Source: Streptomyces silvae (GTDB lineage Bacteria; Actinomycetota; Actinomycetes; Streptomycetales; Streptomycetaceae). Taken from it: a DNA stretch of 64,000 nt. The stretch spans positions 1 to 64,000 of the forward strand of contig NZ_JAERUC010000069.1 in assembly GCF_016745505.1 (NCBI RefSeq), in the 5' to 3' direction. Position numbers and translations under genes: made by a program. Below are positions 7,776 through 15,527 of this stretch, piece by piece. How positions within the stretch are numbered: position 1 is the stretch's first letter; each line of letters begins with the position of its first letter. The notes beneath the pieces are model-generated. The model saw nothing but the letters and a program-made list of their open reading frames with translations. It was not told the DNA's origin and searched no databases.

Positions 7776-8453
7776 TCAGTGGGTGAGCAGCTCCAGTTCC
7801 GTGGTCAGGTTCTGCCGCGCCCTGGGTTCCCATTGCGCAGCCCCGTGCGGGGTGCGGAAGAGCCGGGGCAGCTCCAGCAGCTGCCGCAGGACGGCGGCCC
7901 GCCCCTCGCGGAACGCCTCGTCGGGGACGAAGCCGTACTCCTCGCGCACCTGGGCCGCGTACGCCGCGTACTCCTTGGGGGCCGCCGCGAGGATCGCGAG
8001 GTCCGCGTCGCACAGCACCTCGCCGTTGGTGTCGCCGTCCGCCGGGTCGTGCGTGACGGTGAGCCGGACCAGCCGGGCGACCTCCGCCGTCGCCGCGTCG
8101 GGGACACCGGCCTCGGGCAGGGCGCGTTCGGCGAGGGCGGCGCTGCGCTCCTCGTTCTCGGAGCGGTCGGGGCGGTAGACCGCGTCGTGGAACCAGACGG
8201 CGAGGCGCACCAGGTCCGGGTCGGCGGCGTGGCCGGCCAGCGTGTCGACGCGGTCCAGGACCTGCGTGAGGTGGGCGGTGGTGTGGTAGCGCCGCTGGGG
8301 TTCGGCCCAGCGTTCCAGGAGGTTGTCCGCGTAGGGCAGCGGGTCGGGGCCCGCCCCGCCGCGCGCGGCGCTCAGGGCCTCGCTCCAGCGGCCACGGAGC
8401 GCGGAGGTGTCGTCGGACGGGGCGGGGGCCGTGTCGGGGGCGCTGTCGCTCAT
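7776..8453 (-). CDS. HD-superfamily metal-dependent phosphohydrolase
   Basis: 225-aa protein with the predicted HD hydrolase fold: RRYHTTAHL near residue 55, the WFHDAVYRP HD signature near 87, and a late D (CDADLAIL) that completes the metal site. Related actinobacterial proteins are annotated as predicted metal-dependent HD phosphohydrolases of unknown substrate. ATG 8453 gives MSDSAPDT; a start 11 codons upstream is possible. A strong terminator of the upstream DUF2891 gene lies 43 bp before it, so it begins its own transcript with the MFS gene. Confidence 0.85.
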   Translation of the reverse strand: MSDSAPDTAPAPSDDTSALRGRWSEALSAARGGAGPDPLPYADNLLERWAEPQRRYHTTAHLTQVLDRVDTLAGHAADPDLVRLAVWFHDAVYRPDRSENEERSAALAERALPEAGVPDAATAEVARLVRLTVTHDPADGDTNGEVLCDADLAILAAAPKEYAAYAAQVREEYGFVPDEAFREGRAAVLRQLLELPRLFRTPHGAAQWEPRARQNLTTELELLTH

Positions 8454-8495
8454 AGGCCGAGAGTAGGACGTACGCCCCGCGCGCACGGCGTGCGC

Positions 8496-8522
8496 CCCGG
8501 CCCCGCTCGCGGCGGGGCCGGG
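8496..8522 (-). terminator. Terminator after the DUF969-DUF979-DUF2891 operon
   Basis: Perfect 11-bp G/C stem (8496-8506 with 8512-8522), loop of 5 nt, directly after the DUF2891 stop on the minus strand. It separates the 5-oxoproline-associated operon from the HD/MFS pair. Confidence 0.75.
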
Positions 8523-8531
8523 ACGCGTCGC

Positions 8532-9572
8532 TCAGTGGCCGGGCGCCGTGTCCAGGGCCAGGGCCGCGTACGTCGCCAGCCAGTGGTCGGAGGAGAAGTC
8601 CCCGGAGGACACCGTCGGCAGACCGCGCGCGAGGTGGGCCTCCGCGGAGGCCAGCAGCGCGGTGCGGCCCGGGCCGTCCGGGAGCGCGCCGGCGATCGAG
8701 CGCAGGGCGGCGGCCCGGCTCAGGGTGAGGCCGAGCAGATGGCCGATCTGGGGGTCGGCGTGGTCGGAGACCACCGGCGGTTCGAGCAGCGTGGAGTCGG
8801 GCGTGGCGGAGACCAGGTCCGGCAGGAAGCCGGCGATCCAGGTACGGAACTCCGCGACCGGCAGCACCCGCCGCATCGCGTCCGCCTCGGCCAGCGCGGG
8901 GGAGAGGAAGTCCTGGCCGGAGGGCTCCCAGTGGGCGGGCGCGTCGTGGTCGTCCGTGAACCAGGTCCGCAGCCGGTCCGCCGCCGCGTCCAGGACCGCC
9001 GCCGGCAGCCCGGCCGCCGGGCCCGCGTCCAGGATCAGGCCGAGGCCGAACGCGCTGTTGTTGTGGACGCCGTGCCGCACCGGATAGGTCGCCTTGGGCA
9101 GCCAGCCGCCGAGCAGGTCGCCGACCGCTGCCACACCGGAGGCCAGCGCGTCGGCCCAGCGGTCGCCGTCGGGCGTGCCGAGGGTCCGGCACTCACCGGC
9201 GAGCGCGATCAGCCACGCCCAGCCGTAGGGGCGCTCGAAGTGCGGCCGGCCGCGCAGGTAGGACGCCTCGACGGCGATGTTCTCCGGGGTCAGATGGCTG
9301 TCGAGGACCTCGCGGATCCGGGTGGTGAGGGTCGCCGGAAGATCGCCGGTGGTGGAGAAGCGGCGCACGATGCGGACGAGCAGCCAGTGCATGTGCACCG
9401 TGGAGTGCCAGTCGTAGCCCCCGTAGAACGCGGGGTGCAGCGTGCGGGGCGCGACCAGCTCCTCGGGTCCGGCGTAGAGGTGGGCGGGCGCGTTGGGGTA
9501 TTCGCGTACGACGTTGGCGAGGGCCAGCTCCGCGAAGGGGACGGCGTACGCGGCGGGGAGCGCGGGGGACAT
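8532..9572 (-). CDS. DUF2891 family protein
   Basis: 346-aa cytoplasmic protein of the DUF2891 family, with conserved YDWHSTVHMHW (about 53-63), ERPYGWAW (about 113-120), HGVHNNSAFGL and SSDHWLA. The repeated His/Trp-rich motifs and alpha-helical content suggest an (alpha/alpha) barrel hydrolase or epimerase, but no activity is established. It is the last gene after DUF969-DUF979, 63 bp downstream of DUF979, and ends in a terminator, which ties it to 5-oxoproline metabolism. ATG 9572 has GGAG 8 nt upstream and was preferred to a GTG three codons earlier. Confidence 0.88.
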   Translation of the reverse strand: MSPALPAAYAVPFAELALANVVREYPNAPAHLYAGPEELVAPRTLHPAFYGGYDWHSTVHMHWLLVRIVRRFSTTGDLPATLTTRIREVLDSHLTPENIAVEASYLRGRPHFERPYGWAWLIALAGECRTLGTPDGDRWADALASGVAAVGDLLGGWLPKATYPVRHGVHNNSAFGLGLILDAGPAAGLPAAVLDAAADRLRTWFTDDHDAPAHWEPSGQDFLSPALAEADAMRRVLPVAEFRTWIAGFLPDLVSATPDSTLLEPPVVSDHADPQIGHLLGLTLSRAAALRSIAGALPDGPGRTALLASAEAHLARGLPTVSSGDFSSDHWLATYAALALDTAPGH

Positions 9573-9635
9573 CGGGGTCACTCCAGGGGGTGGTTCGGGT
9601 CGGAAGGCACAGCGCGGCGGGAGGAGTCGGGCGGG

Positions 9636-10604
9636 TCAGAAGGCGAAGAGGGCCATGATCGCGACGTTGCAGACCAGCAGGGCCGCGGCCGTGGGGAGCT
9701 GGGCCTTGATCGGGCCGTACTGGTCCTTGAGTTCGAGGAGCGCCGCGGGGACCAGGTTGAAGTTGGCGGCCATCGGCGTGACGAGCGTGCCGCAGAAGCC
9801 GCAGAGCATGCCGATCGCGAGGACGGCGGGCGCGTTGCCGTTCATCTGCTCGATGAGGACGGGCCAGCCGATCGCGGCGGTCATCACGGGGAACGCGGCG
9901 AAGGCGTTGCCCATGACGATGGTGAACAGCGCCATGCCGCAGCAGTAGACGGCCACGGCCACGAGCCGCTGGCCGTCCGGGAGCACGGCCTCGGTGATCC
10001 TGCCGACCTGCTCGCCGACACCGGCGGTCTGGAAGATCGAGCCGAGCACGGAGAGGAGCTGGGGCAGGAGCAGCGCCCAGCCCATCGATTCGAGCATGTT
10101 GCGGCCGGAGTGCAGCGGCACGGAGAGCTTCCGCTCGCGCAGGAGCAGCATGCCCACGACCAGGGCGGCGATCGCACCGACGCCCAGGCCGAGAATGGTC
10201 TCGGACCCCGGCTCCAGGACCGGTTCGCCACCGATCTTCCAGCTCTTCACGAGCGTCGCGCAGATCATCGCGACCACGGGGATGGTGAGCGCCGGGAGGA
10301 ACAGCTTGTTGCCGAAGCGGGCGGCCGAGGCGACGCGCTTCTCACGGGGCGGGGTGTGCGGGGCGCCCTTGCCGGTGAGGCCGAAGCCGCCCAGGACGAT
10401 GAGGACCAGGACGACGACGCCCAGGGGTTCGGCGGGCAGGGACTTGTCGACGACCCCGGTGGAGTAGAAGAACGCGGCGCCCAGCAGACCCCAGAAGCCG
10501 GCGGAGCCGAAGCGCTTGGGGTTGGTGCGGTCCACGGCCATCTGCGCGGCCATGACGAGGAACACCGCGCCGACCAGCCAGAAGAAGTACTCGGACTTGA
10601 TCAC
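9636..10604 (-). CDS. DUF979 membrane protein, probable 5-oxoproline permease subunit
   Basis: 322-aa DUF979 protein with about nine membrane segments. GTG 10604 overlaps the DUF969 stop (GTGA) and has GGAGG 7 nt upstream. DUF969 and DUF979 always occur as a pair and look like two halves of one permease. In many bacteria they cluster with pyrrolidone-carboxylate peptidase or pxpABC, so transport of 5-oxoproline is the established guess; here the shared GntR operator supports it. Confidence 0.9.
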   Translation of the reverse strand: MIKSEYFFWLVGAVFLVMAAQMAVDRTNPKRFGSAGFWGLLGAAFFYSTGVVDKSLPAEPLGVVVLVLIVLGGFGLTGKGAPHTPPREKRVASAARFGNKLFLPALTIPVVAMICATLVKSWKIGGEPVLEPGSETILGLGVGAIAALVVGMLLLRERKLSVPLHSGRNMLESMGWALLLPQLLSVLGSIFQTAGVGEQVGRITEAVLPDGQRLVAVAVYCCGMALFTIVMGNAFAAFPVMTAAIGWPVLIEQMNGNAPAVLAIGMLCGFCGTLVTPMAANFNLVPAALLELKDQYGPIKAQLPTAAALLVCNVAIMALFAF

Positions 10605-11332
10605 TTGGCGTCCTCCGTCCGGAGCCCGGCGTGTGCCGTCAGGTCGTTCTCGGCTGCGGCGACGGCGAGTTCGCGCTCCAGCTGCCGGTCCAGGTTGAGG
10701 AGGCGGGCCCCGTGGATCAGGAAGGCGCAGATCGCGGAGGGGATCGCCCACATCGCCAGGTGCAGGGGTTCGAGGTGCTGGTCGTACGTGGAGTTCACGA
10801 AGCCGGTGATCAGCAGGATCGACCCGATGGCGAGGAAGCAGTCCTCACCGAAGAACACACCGATGGTGTCGGCACCGGACGCGTGCGAGCGGACCTTCTC
10901 GCGCAGCTTCTGCGGTAGGGGACCGCCCGCCTTGGTCTCGGCGGCGGCCTCGGCCATCGGGGCGATCAGCGGCCGCACGCTCTGCGCGGGGCCGCCGATG
11001 CTGGTGAGGCCGACGGCGGCGGTGAGCTGCCGGATCAGCAGGTAGAGCGTCAGGAAACGGCCGGTGGTCAGCTTGCCCAGCCTGCCGATGAGCGTACGGG
11101 CCTGCTCCTGGAGCCCGTAGCGCTCCAGGAGCCCGATGACGGGCAGCGTGATGACGAAGACCGTCACGGAACGCGCGGAGGCGAAGCTCTCCCCGAAGGA
11201 GGCCAGCACCTCCTGCGGGGACATCTTGCCGAGCAGCCCCGTGACGATGCCTGCGACACCCACGACGAGGAGGGGATTGCGGCGGGTGGCGAATCCGAGG
11301 ATCACCACGAGCACGCCGAGGAGAACGATCAC
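10601..11332 (-). CDS. DUF969 membrane protein, probable 5-oxoproline permease subunit
   Basis: 243-aa DUF969 protein; the first segment VIVLLGVLVVILGFATRRNPLLVVG is a membrane helix at the very N-terminus, and later segments include LTSIGGPAQSVRPLIAPMAEAAAE, a family hallmark. GTG 11332 has AAGG about 8 nt upstream and was chosen over longer in-frame starts because the upstream part is not protein-like. First gene of the DUF969-DUF979-DUF2891 operon, with a copy of the GntR operator about 80 bp upstream. Confidence 0.9.
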   Translation of the reverse strand: MIVLLGVLVVILGFATRRNPLLVVGVAGIVTGLLGKMSPQEVLASFGESFASARSVTVFVITLPVIGLLERYGLQEQARTLIGRLGKLTTGRFLTLYLLIRQLTAAVGLTSIGGPAQSVRPLIAPMAEAAAETKAGGPLPQKLREKVRSHASGADTIGVFFGEDCFLAIGSILLITGFVNSTYDQHLEPLHLAMWAIPSAICAFLIHGARLLNLDRQLERELAVAAAENDLTAHAGLRTEDAK

Positions 11333-11410
11333 GCGTCGGCCTTCTTCCGCGCAGGACGTGGCGGTGCACGGTCCTGACCAGACGGGGTTGGTACGCGAGA
11401 CCTTAGGGTC

Positions 11411-11421
11411 TTGTTCAACAA
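11411..11421. promoter_or_regulatory. GntR/FCD operator before DUF969
   Basis: TTGTTCAACAA, a perfect 5+1+5 palindrome; read on the minus strand it is GGATTGTTGAACAAG, sharing GATTGTTGAACAA with the site before pxpA. It fits the FadR-subfamily pattern TNGTNNNACNA. TAAGGT, 11-16 nt downstream on the minus strand, could be the -10. The rest of the 228-bp gap is featureless. Confidence 0.75.
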
Positions 11422-11559
11422 TCCCACAAGAGTGTGAGCTACATGGATCGGAATCGGCAGTTCCGAAGAGTGGGGTGAGGGATTGCTTGTCCGGATGTGC
11501 CTGCATTCGGGGCGGAATGCGGGCCTGCGGGCGACGGGGAGATCAGGGAACGATCGGGG

Positions 11560-12288
11560 TCAGCGCTCGGTGAGCCGCTGTGCGTACGCCTCCGCCAGCT
11601 GGCGCCTGGAGTCCTCCAGGTAGAAGGCGAGCATCCGCTCCGCGCCGGCCGCGTCCCCCTTGGTCAGTCTGTCCGTGATCTCCCGGTTCCGGGTGAGATA
11701 GGGCTCGTGGAAGCGGCGGGGGTCGGCCATCACATGGAAGGCGAGCCGCAGTTCGGCGAGGACGTTGCGCATCAGCTCGTCGGTGCGGGGGCTGTCCGCC
11801 AGGCCGGCCAGCGCCTGGTGGAAGCGGATGTTGGCGGTGGAGCAGGCGGCCCAGTCGTCCCGCAGCGCGGCCTGTTCGCCCGTCGAGACCGCCGCCTCGA
11901 CCGCCGTCAGGTCGAACGGCGGCTCACCCAGGGCGCGCAGGGCCGCGCACTCGACGAGGAGCCGCACCCGGTAGATGTCGATCAGGTCGTCCACGGCCAG
12001 GATGCGGACGAAGACGCCCCGGTTGAGCCGGTGCTCCAGCAGGCGCTCGTGCGACAGCAGGCGGAACGCCTCGCGCAGGGTGTTGCGGGACACGGCCAGT
12101 GCGCCGCTGATGCTCTCCTCGGACAGCCGGCTGCCCGGCGGGAAGTACCCCTCGGTGATCCGGTCCCGCAGGACGACGGCGACCCGCTCGGCCGTGCCGG
12201 AGCGCTTCAGGGAGGCGCTGTGCGTCGCCAGTTCCGAGAGATCCGGTGCGCCGCCGCCGTTCGTCCCGCCGGCCGTCGTCCCCGCCAT
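11560..12288 (-). CDS. GntR regulator, FadR (FCD) subfamily, of 5-oxoproline genes
   Basis: 242-aa repressor with an N-terminal winged helix (about 35-100; SRLSEESISGALAVSRNTLREAFRLL) and a C-terminal FCD ligand domain (about 115-235) that keeps the metal-type residues DDLIDIYRVR...E and FHQALA. ATG 12288 has AAGGGG upstream. Divergent from pxpA and upstream of DUF969; identical palindromes in both control regions imply that it governs the whole locus, probably responding to 5-oxoproline or glutamate derivatives. Confidence 0.9.
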   Translation of the reverse strand: MAGTTAGGTNGGGAPDLSELATHSASLKRSGTAERVAVVLRDRITEGYFPPGSRLSEESISGALAVSRNTLREAFRLLSHERLLEHRLNRGVFVRILAVDDLIDIYRVRLLVECAALRALGEPPFDLTAVEAAVSTGEQAALRDDWAACSTANIRFHQALAGLADSPRTDELMRNVLAELRLAFHVMADPRRFHEPYLTRNREITDRLTKGDAAGAERMLAFYLEDSRRQLAEAYAQRLTER

Positions 12289-12386
12289 GCCCCGCCCCTT
12301 GCCTGGTGTTCCGTCAGCTGTGTTCAGTTGTGTCCAGTGTTTCAGTGAACCGTACGGGGTCTCAGGCGGCGGGCGGGCTCTTGTCA

Positions 12387-12409
12387 GATTGTTGAACAAT
12401 CGCTAGCGT
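12387..12409. promoter_or_regulatory. GntR operator and -10 element of the pxpABC promoter
   Basis: GATTGTTGAACAATC (12387-12401) is a perfect 15-bp palindrome with core TTGTTGAACAA. Two bp later comes TAGCGT (12404-12409), then exactly 6 nt to the GTG of pxpA, a leaderless layout. A bound repressor would block this promoter; the gntR start is about 100 bp away on the other side. Confidence 0.82.
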
Positions 12410-12415
12410 GCGCCC

Positions 12416-13204
12416 GTGACGGATCTGATGAGTGTGACGCGCCCGGTACGGACGATGGACCTCAACGCGGACCTGGGCGAAGGGTTCGGGCGCTGGACCC
12501 TCACCGAGGACGAGGCGCTGCTGACCTGTGTCACCAGCGCCAACGTGGCCTGCGGCTTCCATGCGGGCGACGCCTCCGTGATGCGGCGGGTCTGCGACGC
12601 GGCGGCGGAGCGCGGCGTACGCATCGGGGCCCAGGTCTCCTACCGCGACCTGGCCGGGTTCGGGCGGCGCGCCATGGACGTACCGGCGGCCGAGCTCACC
12701 GCCGAGATCGCCTACCAGATCGGCGCCCTGCGGGTCTTCGCGGAGGCGGCGGGGTCCACCGTCTCGTACGTGAAACCGCACGGCGCGCTCTACAACCGGG
12801 TCGTCCGGGACGAGGAGCAGGCCGCCGCCGTCGTCGCGGGCGTGCTGCTCGCGGGCGGCCGGCCCGCGGTGCTCGGGCTGCCCGGGTCGCGGCTGCTCGC
12901 CCACGCGGAGGCCGCCGGCCTGACCGCCGTCGAGGAGGCCTTCGCCGATCGCGCGTACACCCCGCACGGCACGCTCGTGCCACGGGGCGAGACCGGCGCC
13001 GTGGTGCACGACGCGGACGAGGTCGTACGCCGCAGTGTCGGCATGGCCGTCGACGGCGCCGTGACCGGGGTGGACGGCAGCCGGATAGCGGTCGCCGCCC
13101 GGTCGCTGTGCGTCCACGGGGACACCCCCGGTGCCGCCGCGCTCGCCCTGCGGGTGCGGACGGCGCTGGAAGAGGCGGGCGTCAGCGTGCGGGCGTTCGC
13201 GTGA
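12416..13204 (+). CDS. pxpA: 5-oxoprolinase subunit A (LamB/YcsF family)
   Basis: 262-aa LamB/YcsF protein. Motifs DLNADLGEGFG (about 15-25), ANVACGFHAGD (about 42-52), and YVKPHGALYN (about 120) are family signatures with likely metal-binding Asp/His residues. Together with PxpB and PxpC it makes the ATP-dependent 5-oxoprolinase that opens 5-oxo-L-proline to glutamate. GTG 12416 is favoured because TAGCGT lies exactly 6 nt upstream; ATG starts 4 and 13 codons later remain possible. pxpB follows with a GTGA overlap. Confidence 0.94.
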   Translation: MTDLMSVTRPVRTMDLNADLGEGFGRWTLTEDEALLTCVTSANVACGFHAGDASVMRRVCDAAAERGVRIGAQVSYRDLAGFGRRAMDVPAAELTAEIAYQIGALRVFAEAAGSTVSYVKPHGALYNRVVRDEEQAAAVVAGVLLAGGRPAVLGLPGSRLLAHAEAAGLTAVEEAFADRAYTPHGTLVPRGETGAVVHDADEVVRRSVGMAVDGAVTGVDGSRIAVAARSLCVHGDTPGAAALALRVRTALEEAGVSVRAFA

Positions 13205-13890
13205 GCGCCGGCCGGGCGGACGCCGACAGCGCCGCGCGAGCGGTCACCGACCGGGTGCGCGGCATCCGGGTCCTGGAGGCGGGCCCCCGCGCCCTGCTCG
13301 TGGAACTGGACTCCGGCGAGGACGCGGAGGCCTTCCACGCGGAGCTGCTCCGCCGCCGGGCCGCCGGTGAACTCCCCGCCGTACGCGAGATCGTCCCCGG
13401 CGCCCGCACGGTGCTGCTCGACGGGGTGGAGGACCGGACGCTCGCCGGGCGGATGCCGTCGTGGACCGTGCCGCCGCTGAGCCGGGGCGCGGGGGAGGCC
13501 GTCGAGATACCCGTCGTCTACGACGGCCCGGACCTCGCCGATGTGGCCGAGGCGTGGGGCGTCGCCGTCGACGAGGTGCCGCGCATCCACGCCCGTGCGG
13601 AATTCCGGGTGGCCTTCTGCGGGTTCGCGCCCGGCTTCGCCTATCTCACCGGTCTGCCCGCGCACCTGAGCGTGGAGCGCCGGGCCACGCCCCGGACCCG
13701 GGTGCCGGCCGGGGCGCTGGCCCTCGCCGGGCCGTACACCGGGGTCTATCCGCGTACCTCGCCCGGCGGCTGGCAGATCATCGGCCGGATGCCCGGACCG
13801 GACGCGCTCTGGGACCCGGGACGCGAACCCGCCGCGCTGCTCGGCCCCGGGGCGCGCGTGCGCTTCGTACCGACGGGGGTGACCGGATGA
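13201..13890 (+). CDS. pxpB: 5-oxoprolinase subunit B (KipI-like)
   Basis: 229-aa protein of the KipI/PxpB family (cyclophilin-like fold). Signature segments are EIPVVYDGPDLADVAE, FCGFAPGFAYLTGLP, RTRVPAGALALAGPYTGVYP and SPGGWQIIGR. An N-terminal 25-residue extension is unremarkable. Overlaps both neighbours (GTGA with pxpA, ATGA with pxpC), so the three subunits are translationally coupled in the order of the complex. Confidence 0.94.
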   Translation: MSAGRADADSAARAVTDRVRGIRVLEAGPRALLVELDSGEDAEAFHAELLRRRAAGELPAVREIVPGARTVLLDGVEDRTLAGRMPSWTVPPLSRGAGEAVEIPVVYDGPDLADVAEAWGVAVDEVPRIHARAEFRVAFCGFAPGFAYLTGLPAHLSVERRATPRTRVPAGALALAGPYTGVYPRTSPGGWQIIGRMPGPDALWDPGREPAALLGPGARVRFVPTGVTG

Positions 13891-14747
13891 GCCCGGCGAT
13901 CGAAGTGGTCCGGGCCGGCGCCCTGACCACCGTGCAGGACGCGGGCCGTACCGGCTGGGCGCACCTCGGCGTACCCCGCGCCGGGGCGCTGGACGAACCG
14001 GCCCGGCGGCTGGCCAACCGGCTCGTCGGCAACGCCCCCGAAGCGGCCGTGCTGGAGACCACGCTCACCGGGTGCGCGGTCCGCGTGACCGGCACCCGGC
14101 CGGTGTACGCCGTCGTCGGCGGGGCGGGCTGCCGGGTCACCGTGGACGGCCGCCCGGCCGCCTGGGGCGCGCCCGTGCGGGTGCCCCCGGGCGCGGTGCT
14201 GGAGGCCGGGCCCGCGGTGCACGGGCTGCGCGGCTATCTGGCGTTCGCGGGCGGCCTGGAGCCCGAGCCGGTGCTCGGCAGCCGGTCCGCCGACCTGCTC
14301 TCGGGGCTCGGCCCGCCCGTCCTGCGCGACGGGGACCGCCTGCCGCTGGGCCGGCCGGGCGGGGCACCCCGCGCCGACACCGTGCCCTGGCCGGGTGCGC
14401 CCGCCGAGCTGGTGCTGCCGCTCCACCGGGGCCCGCGCGACGGCTGGTTCACCGAGGAGGCGCTGCGCACGCTCACCACCGCCGGGTACCGGGTCTCGGA
14501 GCGCAGCAACCGCATCGGGCTGCGTACGGAGGGGCCCGCCCTGCGGCGCGTCCGGGACGGTGAACTGCCCAGCGAGGGCATGGTGCTGGGCGCGGTCCAG
14601 GTGCCGCCGGACGGGCTTCCGGTGGTGTTCCTCAACGACCATCCGACGACCGGGGGTTACCCCGTCGTGGGTGTGGTCGCGGAAGCCGCGCTGGCGGGCG
14701 CGGCGCAGGCGGCCCCGGGGACACCGGTGCGCTTCGTGGAGGCGTGA
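13887..14747 (+). CDS. pxpC: 5-oxoprolinase subunit C (KipA-like)
   Basis: 286-aa biotin-dependent-carboxylase-like domain protein of the PxpC/KipA family, recognised by TTVQDAGRTGWAHLGVPRAGALDE at the N-terminus, LETTLTGC, SERSNRIGLRTEGPAL and PSEGMVLGAVQVPPDG. It completes the PxpABC complex. It may have begun as a fusion with PxpB, as seen in other bacteria, but here they are separate and overlapping. A 10-bp-stem terminator follows within 5 bp. Confidence 0.94.
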   Translation: MSPAIEVVRAGALTTVQDAGRTGWAHLGVPRAGALDEPARRLANRLVGNAPEAAVLETTLTGCAVRVTGTRPVYAVVGGAGCRVTVDGRPAAWGAPVRVPPGAVLEAGPAVHGLRGYLAFAGGLEPEPVLGSRSADLLSGLGPPVLRDGDRLPLGRPGGAPRADTVPWPGAPAELVLPLHRGPRDGWFTEEALRTLTTAGYRVSERSNRIGLRTEGPALRRVRDGELPSEGMVLGAVQVPPDGLPVVFLNDHPTTGGYPVVGVVAEAALAGAAQAAPGTPVRFVEA

Positions 14748-14751
14748 CGCG

Positions 14752-14778
14752 CCGTACGGGGGATGACGCCCCGTACGG
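14752..14778 (+). terminator. Terminator after pxpABC
   Basis: Perfect 10-bp stem CCGTACGGGG/CCCCGTACGG with a 7-nt loop. It overlaps a possible upstream ATG of the sigma-factor gene and so argues for that gene's later GTG start. Confidence 0.75.
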
Positions 14779-14876
14779 ACAATGGGAGGAACGGGAACCC
14801 GGATGCGGGCATCGGCCAACAGGAGGTGACCGAGCCCGCCTCAGCAAGGGATGCCCATGAGCCCAGGAGCCGACCG

Positions 14877-15527
14877 GTGAGCGCCCCGCCGGGGTTCGAA
14901 GCACGGGAGGTCCCCGTCGCCGCCGACGAGCACACCGAGTCCGACGCCTCGGTCGTGCGGCGTTCCCTGGAGGATCCGGACGCCTTCTCCGTGCTGTTCG
15001 ACCGGTACGCCGACGACATCCACCGGTACGCGGCCAGGCGGCTCGGCACCGAGGCGGCCGACGACCTGATGGCCGAGACCTTCGTGATCGCCTTCCAGCA
15101 GCGTCGTAGGTACGACCTGTCGAGGCCGCAGGCGCGGCCCTGGCTCTACGGCATCGTCACCAACCTCGTGGGAGGGCACCGCCGCGCCGAGGCCCGGCGG
15201 CTGCGGGCGCTGTCACGCGCCGCGTCCACCGCCCCGGGCGGGGACGCCGAGCCGCTGGCGGACCGGGTGGCCGCCCGGGTCAGCGCCGAGGGTGTCCGGG
15301 CCGAACTCGCGGGCGCACTGGCCGCGTTGCCCGCCCGCTACCGGGACGTGCTGCTGGTGGTCGCCTGGGGCGACCTGGACTACGCGGAGGCGGCCGAGGC
15401 GCTGGGCGTCCCCGTGGGCACCGTACGGTCGCGGCTGCACCGGGCCCGGAAGAAGCTGCGCGAGGCGCTGGGCGGTTCCGACCCCACCCGCCCGCACGAC
15501 GACCACGAGGAGCCCGGCCATGGATGA
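14877..15527 (+). CDS. ECF RNA polymerase sigma factor
   Basis: 216-aa sigma-70 family protein with region 2 (about 25-95; FSVLFDRYADDIHRYAARRLG) and region 4 (about 140-200; LPARYRDVLLVVAWGDLDYAEAAEALGVPVGTVRSRLHRARKKL). GTG 14877 has AGGAG 7-8 nt upstream and lies beyond the pxpC terminator. It overlaps by 8 bp the gene for a CU044_5270 membrane protein, the usual partner of this sigma group and a candidate anti-sigma factor. Signal unknown. Confidence 0.92.
   Translation: MSAPPGFEAREVPVAADEHTESDASVVRRSLEDPDAFSVLFDRYADDIHRYAARRLGTEAADDLMAETFVIAFQQRRRYDLSRPQARPWLYGIVTNLVGGHRRAEARRLRALSRAASTAPGGDAEPLADRVAARVSAEGVRAELAGALAALPARYRDVLLVVAWGDLDYAEAAEALGVPVGTVRSRLHRARKKLREALGGSDPTRPHDDHEEPGHG

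Noticed and set aside
6312-11045. A 1577-codon open frame on the plus strand
   Set aside because: It is antisense to the MFS, HD, DUF2891, DUF979 and DUF969 genes, all with clear family motifs; long antisense frames are an effect of high G+C.
14763-14876. Earlier ATG start of the ECF sigma factor
   Set aside because: It lies inside the pxpC terminator hairpin and lacks a Shine-Dalgarno; GTG 14877 has AGGAG.
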